Assembly (NCBI GenBank): GCA_028583415.1
Contig: CM053275.1
Span: 6,267,056 to 6,331,055 of the forward strand
Reading direction: 5' to 3'
From: Protea cynaroides
Taxonomy: Eukaryota > Streptophyta > Magnoliopsida > Proteales > Proteaceae
DNA length: 64,000 nucleotides
The notes under the pieces were generated by a model. That model was given only the letters and a program-made list of their open reading frames with translations. It was not told where the DNA came from and did not search any database. Of the stretch, positions 1-10,966 are shown piece by piece; the stretch's first letter is position 1, and every line of letters starts with the position of its first letter. The position numbers were made by a program, and so were the translations under genes.

Positions 1-3000
1 GCTGAAATTTTTTCACTGCCGCAAGAAGAGTTCTTATTTAGTTGGTGCTCTGCTGAACTGCCAATAAGGGAAGAGGATGCTACACTTGAGTATGTTCCAT
101 TTGTGGCTGCTGGGCTGGTTTCAGTTTTGGTTTCCACTGGTTTTGGAACTTATCTTCCGACGTCAGACCTAATGAATGAGACGGAGAATGGTTCCTCTTT
201 CATTCTCAACAACATACCTCAGGCTTCTTACGCACAACAGAGAACATCACTCTTAGTCAAAATAATTGCGAATCTCCATTGTTTTGTTCCTAATATCTGT
301 GAAGGTCACACTTCTTGCAGAACGCCTCTAGATAGTTTAAGGGTTTTGCTGGGTATTTTATGGTCATTCTAATTAAATCTCTCTATCGGTTTGCAGAGCA
401 AGAAAGGAATCTATTTTTCAACAAATTCCTTGAGAGCCTACAAATTGAGCTACCCAAATCATCACCTGGGATTTCATTCACCCGTGATACACAAAAAGCT
501 GCCAGAGTTTGCAAGAACCTCGGTAACTATCTTATCTGTTAGTTTGTGAATCGTAAACTATTTATACGCATGTGTGTTTATACAAGGGAGCTTGCAAACT
601 TCTATATGCAGGTTCGTTGGTAGATCATGCTGGGTCTTTAATTCCTAATTTCTTAAATGAGGAGGATGTGCAACTATTAAGGTGATTTAAACTTCTTGCT
701 TTTTTTTTTTTTTTTTTGGGGGGGGGGGGGTGGTGGTGATGAAATCGACTATAGTTGTCAAGCAGACTAAGCGACCCAAGGTGTTGGAGGCTGCCTGAGT
801 GCTTAGGAAACAAGGCGCCCACCAAGGGGTTGCCTGGGCACCCTATTATTTTTTTTATGAAGCCACATCAAAAATCAACATAAATGCCATATTAATGCAA
901 TACATTAATTATGCTAGTAATGACCTAATATGATTATATGAGAAAACAAACAGATATACTTAAATTTAAAATTTCTAAATCAGTATTCTAAAGTTATCGT
1001 AACTAGCTTGGTTTAGGATATAAGATATACTTGTTTTATCAAAATAAGGAGTTTGTACAATTAGGAATCTTTGACTTATTTACCTGAAAACAAATGAAGG
1101 AACTAGTATTTGACAAAGTGAAACTTAATGAATCAATCTGATCTTCTAGGAAACTAGGTTGATCGTCACCTACGCTCATGTATGTGTTCTGACGATGCTG
1201 ATGCGTTTACAAATGTATGCATGTGTGTGTGTATATATGTCTGGGAACATGAGTTACCTATCTATGCTATCACAAGGTTTTTCTGAGACTTGTCTGATGT
1301 CAGCAACATATTTAACTGCTATTAGAAAAAAAATTTGATGTATTTTTCAATTTTCTGCTACAGTGTTTTTGTTAAGCAGTTAGAGTCACTGGTTACATCT
1401 GCAAAACCTGAAGGCAATCCAATTCAGGTCAACTTTAATGCCATTTACTTATTGCAAAAGTCATAATTGATTTTGATTCCATCAGTTTTCATCCTTTAAA
1501 CCTCTCGACTGGAGCCAATGCTAACCCACTGTCTTCGTACTGCTGGCAGGAGCAAGTTCAGGAAAATACATTTGAGGCTTCTTTGTGCTGGGAAAAGCTT
1601 TCTAACCATGGGGCTAATGACCATCATCAGGTAAGTGCTGGATGTCCATTACGTGGTGTTTATAATCACTCCAGTAGTCCTGTTATGACCATCAGTTCTC
1701 TGAGTCAGCACGGATTCTTATTTGGTTATATTGGGATTATTTGAAGATTGAACCAAGGATGGAAATCTGTGGTATGGGATTATCTTGTGGCTTTAAAGCT
1801 TAGACAAGTTGATTTGGTGACTCAGCTAAGGGCCATTACCTACTGCTGGTTCCGCCTATGCGGGGACCTGGGAGGGGTGAGTTTGGAGTCAGTCCTGACC
1901 TTTGGCATTTTTGCACAATGTGGCTGCTCTCAAGACTCAAACCCGGGCATTTGCCCTTGCAGCCTGAACCTTTTACCATTGCTCTAAGCAATGGCTCCTA
2001 TTCGATGACTCAGCTAATACATTTATTTCTTAGGAAATTTATAATAATTTTTGTATGATTATAAAATGTTTAAGAATTTAAAATTTTAGATACTTTTTAG
2101 TTGTCAAGGCGTCGCCTAGGCGTTCGGGCGGTTTTTATAAGTCTAGGTGCCAGGGCGTCTTATGAACACGAGAAAGGTGGTCGCCCAGGCAAGCCTAGAC
2201 GCCTTGGACGCCCAGAATGTCTGGGCGGCCGCCTTGTTTTTAATTTGTCTTTCTTTTCCTCATATTTTTCCTTGATCTCTAAATTTTCTTCATAAGATTT
2301 ATTAGGCTAGACAGGAACAACATTTATCAGACAGTACTTATTTATGAATAATATCTTAAGTTAATGACATTTACTTAAATAATATTAGTCATAAATAAGC
2401 AAATACCCCCCCCCCCCCAAAATTTAAATCCAATAAAATAGTCTAAAATTCAAATTCCAGAAGGATAAAAAGTCAACCCTCCAATTCAAGAATAAAAACC
2501 GTATTTTTGGGCGCGGGAGCGATTTTCAACTTCCAAATGGTAAGCTTTTTTCCAAATATAAAAATTCAATAAATCTTATTATAGTAAAGCATCACTAAAA
2601 ACCAAGAGCGCCAAAATAATCTCTTGCTTTGAATGCCCAAAAAATAATCTATATTCAAACGACTTTAAACAACATTTGCGTACTCCGAACAAGGTTTGAC
2701 TGGAGTGTAACTCTTTCATTATAACTCGGATTTTAGCAATCTCGAATTTGTTGGAAAGCTGATTATGCTAGCTTTGCAACGAATTCGATATTACTTGAAT
2801 CCGAACTATATTAAAGGAATTACATTCTGGTCAAATTTGTTAGAAGTATGCAAATGTTAGTCATAAATACGTATTGCCTACTTACCTCTAGACATAATCT
2901 CAGGTCTCAGCATACACTAGTAAACTTGGGTCCACATCACATATTATCATTTTGGATGTTTTTATTTAAACTAATGTGGGAAAATGTGTAAAATGGTTAA

Positions 3001-6000
3001 AATAGGCTACAAAAAAAAAATTAGATCAAGAAAAACACTTTTGGGCTTTCGAAACCAAGCTTTGAGATGTCTCGGGAAAAATACCAGAAACCCGAGATAT
3101 CTCGATTTCAGCCAACCTCGAAATCGGCCTCAAAACCGGCACCTCGAAGCTTGGGTACAGGCTTACTTTTAGAGGAATAGAGGCACAAACACTTATTTTG
3201 GCATTATAGAGATAAGTAACATTATAGTCTTCCTCTTTGTAGTCTTGTTTCTTACTTATATGCTAGGATGTTCTAAATTCTAACTTCCTATTTTATTGAT
3301 TTGTGATTTTTTGCTTATTATAAATATGTTTTTATATCCTATACTTTATTCATTATGTTGGTTTTCTCATATTAATTAAGTTATATCTTAAATGTTGATT
3401 ATTTATGTAGAATGCTGCATATATAGAAACATTAATATTTTATAAATAAATAAAAAAATACACTGGGAACGCCTAGGCGCCTAGGATGGCCCCAAACGCC
3501 TTAGATCGCCTTGTCGCCTTGACAACTATGCTTTTTACCGAAGATTTTTCTTCAAATGATTGCTGCTTTTAAAAAGTAAGAAGTTTTACTATTGTGGGTA
3601 ATAAAATATGCCTTGCTGAGTCACTGCTTGACCTAGTGTTAAGCAGCTTTCGTAGGGTCCAACTTTTGTGTTTGTAACACAGTAATCTGAGAACGGCTGA
3701 TTACCATTAGGAAGCTCAAAGTACAGTGGGATGTGCATCATCTTTAGCAAGAAAAGGAGATCCTAAGGCTCCGGAGGTAGCTTCAGACTTCAATGACAAA
3801 AATGGCAGCCTCAGAGAGGGAATATCTGATAATTCAACCTTCAGAGAGGTGGACCAGTTCAATATCGCAAGTAGGGGCTTGGAACTTCCTCATGATGTCT
3901 TGAACCTAGATGGAAGTAGGAGGAATAATAAAGGTGGAACTAGTGGGAGTGCATTGGAACCTTTTAGGGAGATTGACAAAGATGTTCGGAATGTTGAAAC
4001 AGGTGGTTTAGAGTTAAGCTCTGCAAGAGGAAAGAGTTCTGTTGTTAGTCATATGCCAGAGAATGGTGACTGTTCTAAATTGGCTGGGCATACTAGAGAA
4101 AGTAGTTTAGCAGGACTTCAAGAAAATTATACAGAAACCATGCAGTGTGAAGACAGGCAAAGGAGGAAGCGGAAGCGAAACATCATGAATGACAGACAGA
4201 TCACCTTAATTGAGCTTGCCCTCTTGGATGAACCTGAAATGCAGCGACATCCAGCTTTGTTGCAGACATGGGCTGATAAATTAAGTGTTCATGTATGTAA
4301 AGCAGTAAAAATGCACATATTTTTTTATTTTTCTTTTGGAAAAAATTTGGTTTAAAAGTAGGATGCATTTTCTTCCCTGATAAGGTTTGGGTTTGTTTTC
4401 CAGGGTTCGGAGCTTACACCTTCACAGCTAAAAAACTGGTAGATAGCTGCTGTTCTTATATTTTGATTCTATTCCTTTTTCAATTTCTTTTCATTGGTAA
4501 TTATTATTTTGGAGAATTTGACAGGGATCTGTTTGTAGTCTTTATTGTTTGGTTTCTTTATGTTATATTACTGTGGGGGATGATGGATGGTTAGGTGAAG
4601 GTAGTGTATTTGCATTGGAATCTAGGAGTGCTGATGGGTTGATTGGGTTCCACGATATTGCAATAATTGACTGGGCAGCATGTTCATTGCAATTATATTT
4701 GTCATTTCTTCTTGATTTATTTTTCTAGAATGAACATTGTCATGCCATTTATTCCACCTTCATTCTTACCTCAGTATGGATTGTTACTCGTTTCACTGGA
4801 TCTCGCTCAATTGGCATTTCCAGGGCATTACATGTGGCAAACCAGATGGGAAAATAATCCCTTATTTTCTCCCTGGTTCCGATCAGACATTTTTATTGAT
4901 GATTTTCATCCCCTTTCTTTTGTTAGTAACTACTATAATTTGTTTGCCATTCTGGTACTTTTTATGGTCAGACCAAAGTCAGATTGGAATTGCTTTTAAC
5001 ACCTCCCTTATGAAACTGGTTCGATAGTCGAGAGTGAGATCTCTTGTGGAGAACAGTATCTGTAGCTTGTATATGATTACTGTCACTCTGCAAACCAGTG
5101 GAGGGTATTATAACCCTGAAATTGTAAGGGGTGACTTAGTTCATGACACATGCTGGGCTTCTCAGGATGTCTCCATTTAGTATGTTGCTTAATGCTATTA
5201 GACCAAGTGATGAGTAATCTTTTTGTTTTGCCATCCTATTGAAGTATAATGCATATATAGAAGTTTGTGATGCATGATATTGACTGCTGTTAGTTTTAAT
5301 ACTTTGGTTTTATGTTATGCCTTTCGAAGCTTTGCAGGATCAGGAAATAGAAATATCTTTGTTACCATAATAGCACATTACCTCACTCTGGCATTTTTTT
5401 CACATATATTCAACAGGGTTGCCTTTCGATAAAACATAGATAATCCTGTGGGTTGCATTATCGACAGGCTGAACAACCGAAAAGCTAAGCTGGCTCGTGC
5501 AGCTAGGGAAGCTCTCACACCATCAGAAGGGGAAACTGCTTTCCCAGAAAAGTCAGGAGGAATGGGAATGGTTCACTTTTATGATTCATCGGAGAGCCCT
5601 AGTGAAGACTTGTATGCCCCATCAACCGCTAGAGGGGGAAGTAGCACAAGCACACCCAAATCTGGTGGCGGGATTTTGAGAACATGCGGCAGTGAGACAT
5701 CTGAGATCGCCTCAACAGATTTTGTTGATTTTGCTGCCCAACAAAACATGCTAATGAATTGCCCATCCTTGAGATATGTTAGGCGTGAGCCAGGCCAGTA
5801 TGTATCGCTGGTGGAGGAAGGAGATGAAGTTGGTAGGGGGAAGGTATATCAGGTGGAAGGTAAGTGGCATGGAAAGAATTTGGAGGAAGCAGGAACTTGT
5901 GTTGTGGATGTTCTGGACCTTAAGGTTGAGAGGCGGACAAGGCTCCAACACCCATCAGAAGCTGCAGGTTCGACATTTGATGAGGCTGAAGCCAAGAATG

Positions 6001-6053
6001 GGGTGATGAGAGTGGCATGGGATGTGAACAAGATCCTCTTGTTGCCCCAATAA
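1..6053 (+). CDS. NDX: Nodulin homeobox protein NDX, C-terminal exons (gene enters from the left edge)
   Basis: Visible coding exons are 1-304, 397-522, 612-681, 1364-1427, 1550-1630, 3711-4292, 4404-4438 and 5468-6053 (TAA); all junctions are GT/AG and keep the frame. The 5' part lies outside the window. The protein has a helical N-terminal part, a long polar linker (exon 6), and a divergent homeodomain that starts at the basic RRKRKR run and is split over the last three exons. Its recognition helix reads WLNNRKAKLARA instead of the usual WFQNRR, which is typical of NDX. The C-terminus ends VAWDVNKILLLPQ. Established knowledge: Arabidopsis NDX is a nuclear single-stranded-DNA/R-loop binding protein that stabilises the R-loop at the FLC antisense (COOLAIR) promoter. 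The middle homeodomain exon is only 35 nt. The 2.1-kb intron 1631-3710 carries a transposon. Identity is from family recall; exon positions are read directly. Confidence 0.9.
752..846 (+). mobile_element. Degraded end of the same GCCTAGGCG-type element
   Basis: The sequence beginning atagttgtcaag and continuing with aaggcgcccacc and tgcctgggcaccc resembles the left end of the 2098-3528 element. It lies in the NDX intron 682-1363, just after a T-run/G-run at 701-730. No matching right end is seen, so this is probably a fragment. Confidence 0.4.
2098..3528. mobile_element. Non-autonomous TIR transposon, hAT-like, in an NDX intron
   Basis: The left end reads TAGTTGTCAAGGCG followed by CGCCTAGGCG motifs, and the right end is its inverse, CGCC...CGCCTTGACAACTA. 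Both subterminal regions are rich in GCCTAGGCG-type words. The flanks tactttt (left) and tgctttt (right) match at six of seven bases, suggesting a worn target duplication near the 7-8 bp expected of hAT elements. No transposase ORF lies inside; the interior is AT-rich with a C run near 2407. The TIR is seen directly; the hAT assignment is inference from the TA-initial TIR and the duplication length. Confidence 0.65.
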
Positions 6054-7358
6054 GTTTTTGCTTTACTTATTGACAGGCGGGACCCTGGATTCATGAAGTC
6101 TTGGTTAATGGGAGTCTCCATTATCACCAGTTAAGTGTTGGTCGGACCTCTGATTACAGCATCCAAACTTCTTTTACAATCTATTGGGTTCTTGCTTGCT
6201 GTAATTTTTTTCTTTTCTTTTTAGAAGTAAAATCTCTCCCCTCTAGATTTCTCTTTTCTCCTCACACTCATGGCCAATACGTATATAATAATATTAAAAT
6301 AGGATTAGATTGGATTGGATCGGATCAGAGATTGATCAGTTTCGAAACCAATATGAATTGATCGATCCGATACCCCGATTACTTGAACCAGGGTGGGATG
6401 TGAGGACCACCCTACTACTAGAACCACTTGGGATGTCAGGACCACCCTACTAAAACCATTAAGCTCTCCCTGCATTATTTTCCCACTACACCGTAAGCCA
6501 ATCAAACTATGTATTTTGCATCTTGCATTTTGCATTTAGGGTATTGCTCCATTATTTCTTGAGGTCATGCATGAAGGGTTGAGATTTAAACTTGTGTTTC
6601 CAAATGAGCCCTAAATAAGTAGATCGATTATTAAATCAAGTCACCAGATAAAAACTAAAGCTTTCCTTCCCATTCCCAAGGTCCATTGGTCATACCTAAA
6701 ATCCTCTCTGTCATTAGGCCCTTTTATGTGGTAAATTTTTTTTTGTAAATGATATTTTGCATGAAAGTTTTTTCTTTATGTAAAATTTTCTTACTTTACT
6801 AATGCTTTTCTTTGCCTTTTACAATAAAACATTCAGTGGAAAATCCTATTTCATGGGAAAAATTTTCTTTTCCACCTTTTACATGGAAGCAACCGGAAGC
6901 TTAAAAAACTTTTTCTCTTGATGCACCGATTAGAAAAAAAAGGTTAACAAGCATTTATGAGACTGAAATATTGTACACAAGTGATTTAATGTACCCTGTT
7001 TGTTTGTCATGTTTTTACATGACTAACTATAGCATTAAAAAATTGAGGGTCATGGTACTTGAATAAAATGAATATTGTCACATGGTAGGTCAAGTAAGAT
7101 TAAAAAATTTGTGGATATTTAGTTCTCAAGATCCCTTATCAAATTTCAATTCAAATTTAATTGACCAAGTGGTAAAATAAAGTATTGAAATTTATTTCAC
7201 GAGTTTCAATGGCAATATTAATAACTGAAAAATATAAAAGAATTTGAATCTAAAATATGATTATTTCCTCTATATCCAACAATACAATTGCCACATCACC
7301 TTCTTATGTGGCATAACTAGTGCACAAGCTAGAAGTATCAACTTGGTCATGTAAACCG

Positions 7359-7557
7359 AAAAACCCTTTGCTCAAGTCACATGGCAGAATTAAACTTTGA
7401 AAATCTAATTTGAAAGTTGGCATTTTTTAAAACTCTTTGCTCAAGACACATGGTAGAATAAAAATTTTGAAAACCTAATTGAAAGTTGACAATTTAAAAC
7501 CCTTTGTTCAAGGCACATGGTAGATTAAAAACTTTGAAAACCTAATTGAAAGTTGAA
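7359..7557. repeat. Three-copy tandem repeat, unit about 70 bp
   Basis: Three successive units begin with (a)aaa(c/t)cctttg(c/t)tcaag followed by cacatgg and end with ctaatt(t)gaaagttg. Units start near 7359, 7428 and 7496. They differ by scattered substitutions and small indels, so the array is old. Confidence 0.8.
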
Positions 7558-8530
7558 TTACTAGGGAAACTACTAATCTAGAGTTTTCCAGATGGGTACA
7601 AGTAGGTGGACCATCAAAGGAAAGGCTTCCCTGTCTTTTTTCCCGGACCTAATTGGAAGTTGGAATTGTTTTTCTTCCTGTGAATCATCTAGAAATCTCT
7701 GGTTTTTAGACAATTGACTTTCTCAGGATTTTTGAGAATAAAAAAAGACTACTAATGGATCTTCCTTTTATTTTTATTTTGATAACTATTGTTGATTAGC
7801 CACCATATTTCAATGGCTTTTTTCATTTGTCTTTCATTTCTTTCCATGTTTCCTTGGCACCATTACCTGAATTATGTGAGCAATCTGGGTTGACGTGCGG
7901 ACCACCTTTTCCCTCTTCTGAAATAAAACATAAAAAATTCCATTCTTAGTGGATCCTTCCATCCACCCTGATGAAGAGGTCATGCAGAGGCAGCCTGATC
8001 CACTCATTAAATAAATGGGGCCCTCAAAATGGTTGAGGAGTTGAATTTGAATTTTAAAACACTATACACCTTTACTTTTCAAATCCCCCCAAAAATTCAA
8101 CCAATAGAAAAAATCTTCTCCCATCCCTGGACCCCACTATTAAAAAAAAAAAAGAATTTTCATAAATCAACATATGATGGGTAGAGGTATTTTCTCATAA
8201 TTTAATAGGAAAATAAACATGCTGCTATGGTTATGGAACCACTTGGTGTCTCACAATGAACTGGCAGTCTCTCTCATTATTAATTATATCTCTTATCCTC
8301 CAATCGTATGGACCCACGTGTTTCTGAACGGATAGATTTTCTTTCTCCCCATTTGGCAAATCTATGCCAATATACCATGATAGTTTGTAGATATTCTCCC
8401 ATTTAATTGTATACACATTGCAGCCAGTATTTTGCCTCACTGGCTTGAAGGGAATCTCTTCCCACAATGATTTGATCCAATGATCGGCTCACAGATAGTA
8501 AATTAGATCCACATCTTTTCTTTTCAGTGG

Positions 8531-8704
8531 TTTGGAAGGAGGGGCAGCAATTCGTTAAATGATCGACACCTGGGATTCGGGTTCCTAGCCCTTCATCCGA
8601 GCAGACAAGCAGAGTCGATAAAGGGATGTCGACTCGGATGAAGGACTCAGATTCACCCGAGCTTCAGGTGTCGACCATCCAATGAGGGTGCTGTTCCTCC
8701 TCCA
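8531..8704. mobile_element. Foldback / MITE-like element
   Basis: The two halves are inverted copies. The left half runs ttggaaggaggggcagc then gatcgacacctg and cccttcatccgagc; the right half runs gctcggatgaagg then caggtgtcgaccat and ctgttcctcctccaa. The whole ~174 bp can fold into one imperfect hairpin. No coding capacity. The outer motif gagaggatttggata just downstream recurs near 48100. Confidence 0.7.
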
Positions 8705-10192
8705 ACACCTCTGAGAGGAGAGGATTTGGATACTAGTAAATCTTATCTTCAACTCCATATAACTAAGATCCGAATATCCTTCTTAGCTTCGGTCAATCAT
8801 ATGGCCGGACAGATTCCAAATCTAAGAAGTTTATAAAAAATAAAAAATAAAAAATAAAAAATTGGGAATGATTCCCATATGCCACTACTTATTTGCCAAT
8901 TGGACATTAAATAGAGAGACCATAGTTTAAAAAAAAAAAAAAAAAAACTGGGTTATCATTTGGATTAATCAGGTATCAAATTTCAGAGCCTCTTTTTTTT
9001 TTTTTTTTTGGTAAGAATTTTAGACCGTTGAATCCCTAGAAGATTGGATTGAATGGAAGATACCAAGATCAAGGTTTAGAAACAGCCCACATGTGAACTG
9101 TCCCTTCCTGTGTATCATGTGCTAGTGGTCAAATTTTCACACATAAATTAATCATGTACAAGGAAAATGAGAAAACGAGTTATCAATGGTGGATAAGGAA
9201 AGGGTAGATGGGTTCTGAGTCTTTTGCCCTCTTGGTGAGGAATCTGGAACTTCCAGAACTGAGCCAGCCCACAAACCAACAATTTCTCAAATTTCAAAAA
9301 CAGGGCACTGTTTACTTCATACCCGCGATGAATTATCCAATGTCCTAATCAAACAGGGCTTGACTCACAAATACTTACCTGCATCTTCAACGTAATTTCA
9401 GCTCCATTCATGTGGGACTTACACTTTAAAGGTGGATCTCATATTCTATGAACAGAAATGAATCAGAGGAACCAAACTCATCAAATAAGAGAGAGAAGAA
9501 AAAGGTATAAAGATAAAGATACAGAGTATATTTATGTGGAAAGTAAAAGAAGCTTGTCAATGATGACTCTATAAAAAATAAATAAAATTAAAATATTCTT
9601 TTATATTTTAAAATCTGATTTCCTTCCAAATAAATCCGATCCGTCATACCATTCTGTATCTGGAATTGATCAGGTAAGTCACCAGCACTCACCTATACTC
9701 ACCTATATAGTTGATGCAGTAATTATCTATAAAATACCTCTATTGGATTTCCTTCTGGATATTTAAGTCCAGATTCGAGATGGGGTTCTAGTTCTACCCC
9801 TTAAGGCATGTGGGTCACTCGTAAATTCTACACAGCTTATGCCTTATGGGAGACACAGAAACAACAGGTGGCACCACATCAACCACAGTTTTTATAACCT
9901 TGACAATGACAAGGGCTTGCATGCAGACGAGGGTTGAAGTTTACAGTAGGCTGTAATTGGTCGCCCAAAGAATGAGAAAAATGGATCATTGAAGACAAAA
10001 AACGGAGAATGAGAAAAGCGTTATTCCTAGAATAAAGAAAGAAACCTCATCTTCTCTCCCTTTTAATTGATTCCTTTATTGGGGAGAGAAGAAAAATGTG
10101 AATAAAAGAGAGACATTCATTGATTCTAAGAGACGGGTGTGGTATAGCAGAAGAGCTTTTTTTTCTTCTTTTTTTGGGGGTGGTGGTTTGAG

Positions 10193-10906
10193 ATGATCCG
10201 GTTGTGGATTGCAGCGCTTCAACTATCGGAGCTTCTTGTGAGCTCTGTGGTTCATTTGTTATATGGGTTGTATATTTTCAGTTCGGCTGTGGCTTCAGAT
10301 ATGTTGCAGGCATTGAGTATTCAATGTTTCAAACCAAATGTGAATATTAATACGGTTACAGATGTGAACCTAAATTCTGGGTTGAGAAGGGTGAATTTTA
10401 AACCATCAACCAACCTTGATGATTTGCCTCCTATTGTCTTAATCCATGGCATCTTTGGTTTTGGTAAAGGGGTATGTGAGATGCATCACATTCACGTTTC
10501 GTTGAAATTGGGTTCTCCAATCTTTTTGCTTTTGATTGGGATTTGAGTTCTGAATCTCCTTGTGCTGTTGTTGGTTGCAGAGGTTAGGGGGGTTATCTTA
10601 TTTTGCTGGAGCAGAGAAGAAGGATGACAGGGTTCTCGTTCCAGACCTGGGTTCTTTGACAAGTGTATATGATAGGTGCGTGCTTGAAGCTACGAAAGCT
10701 GTGTAATTATAATCTGTTCCTTTGTCACTGTTCCTTATTTGCTTGCGAACATCCAGGGCTCGTGAATTGTTTTATTACTTGAAAGGCGGACAAGTGGATT
10801 ATGGAGAAGAACACAGTAAAGCTTGTGGTCATTCCCAGTTTGGAAGGATTTATGATCAAGGTTCCAGATGAAAACAACTTCCCCTTCTATTCCCCCTTCT
10901 CTTCTT

Positions 10907-10966
<60 letters not shown>

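Larger units (their letters stand above)
6054..10192. other. Intergenic between NDX and the lipase gene
   Basis: The first few hundred bases are NDX 3' UTR or flank. The rest is AT-rich and holds a three-copy ~70-bp tandem repeat (7359-7557) and a foldback element (8531-8704), plus poly(A/T) runs near 8930 and 8990. No convincing coding exon is seen. The last ~150 bases before the lipase start are the likely promoter and 5' UTR. Confidence 0.6.

Noticed and set aside
5497..6127. Alternative-frame ORFs in the last NDX exon
   Set aside because: The NDX frame with the homeodomain tail is the coding one.
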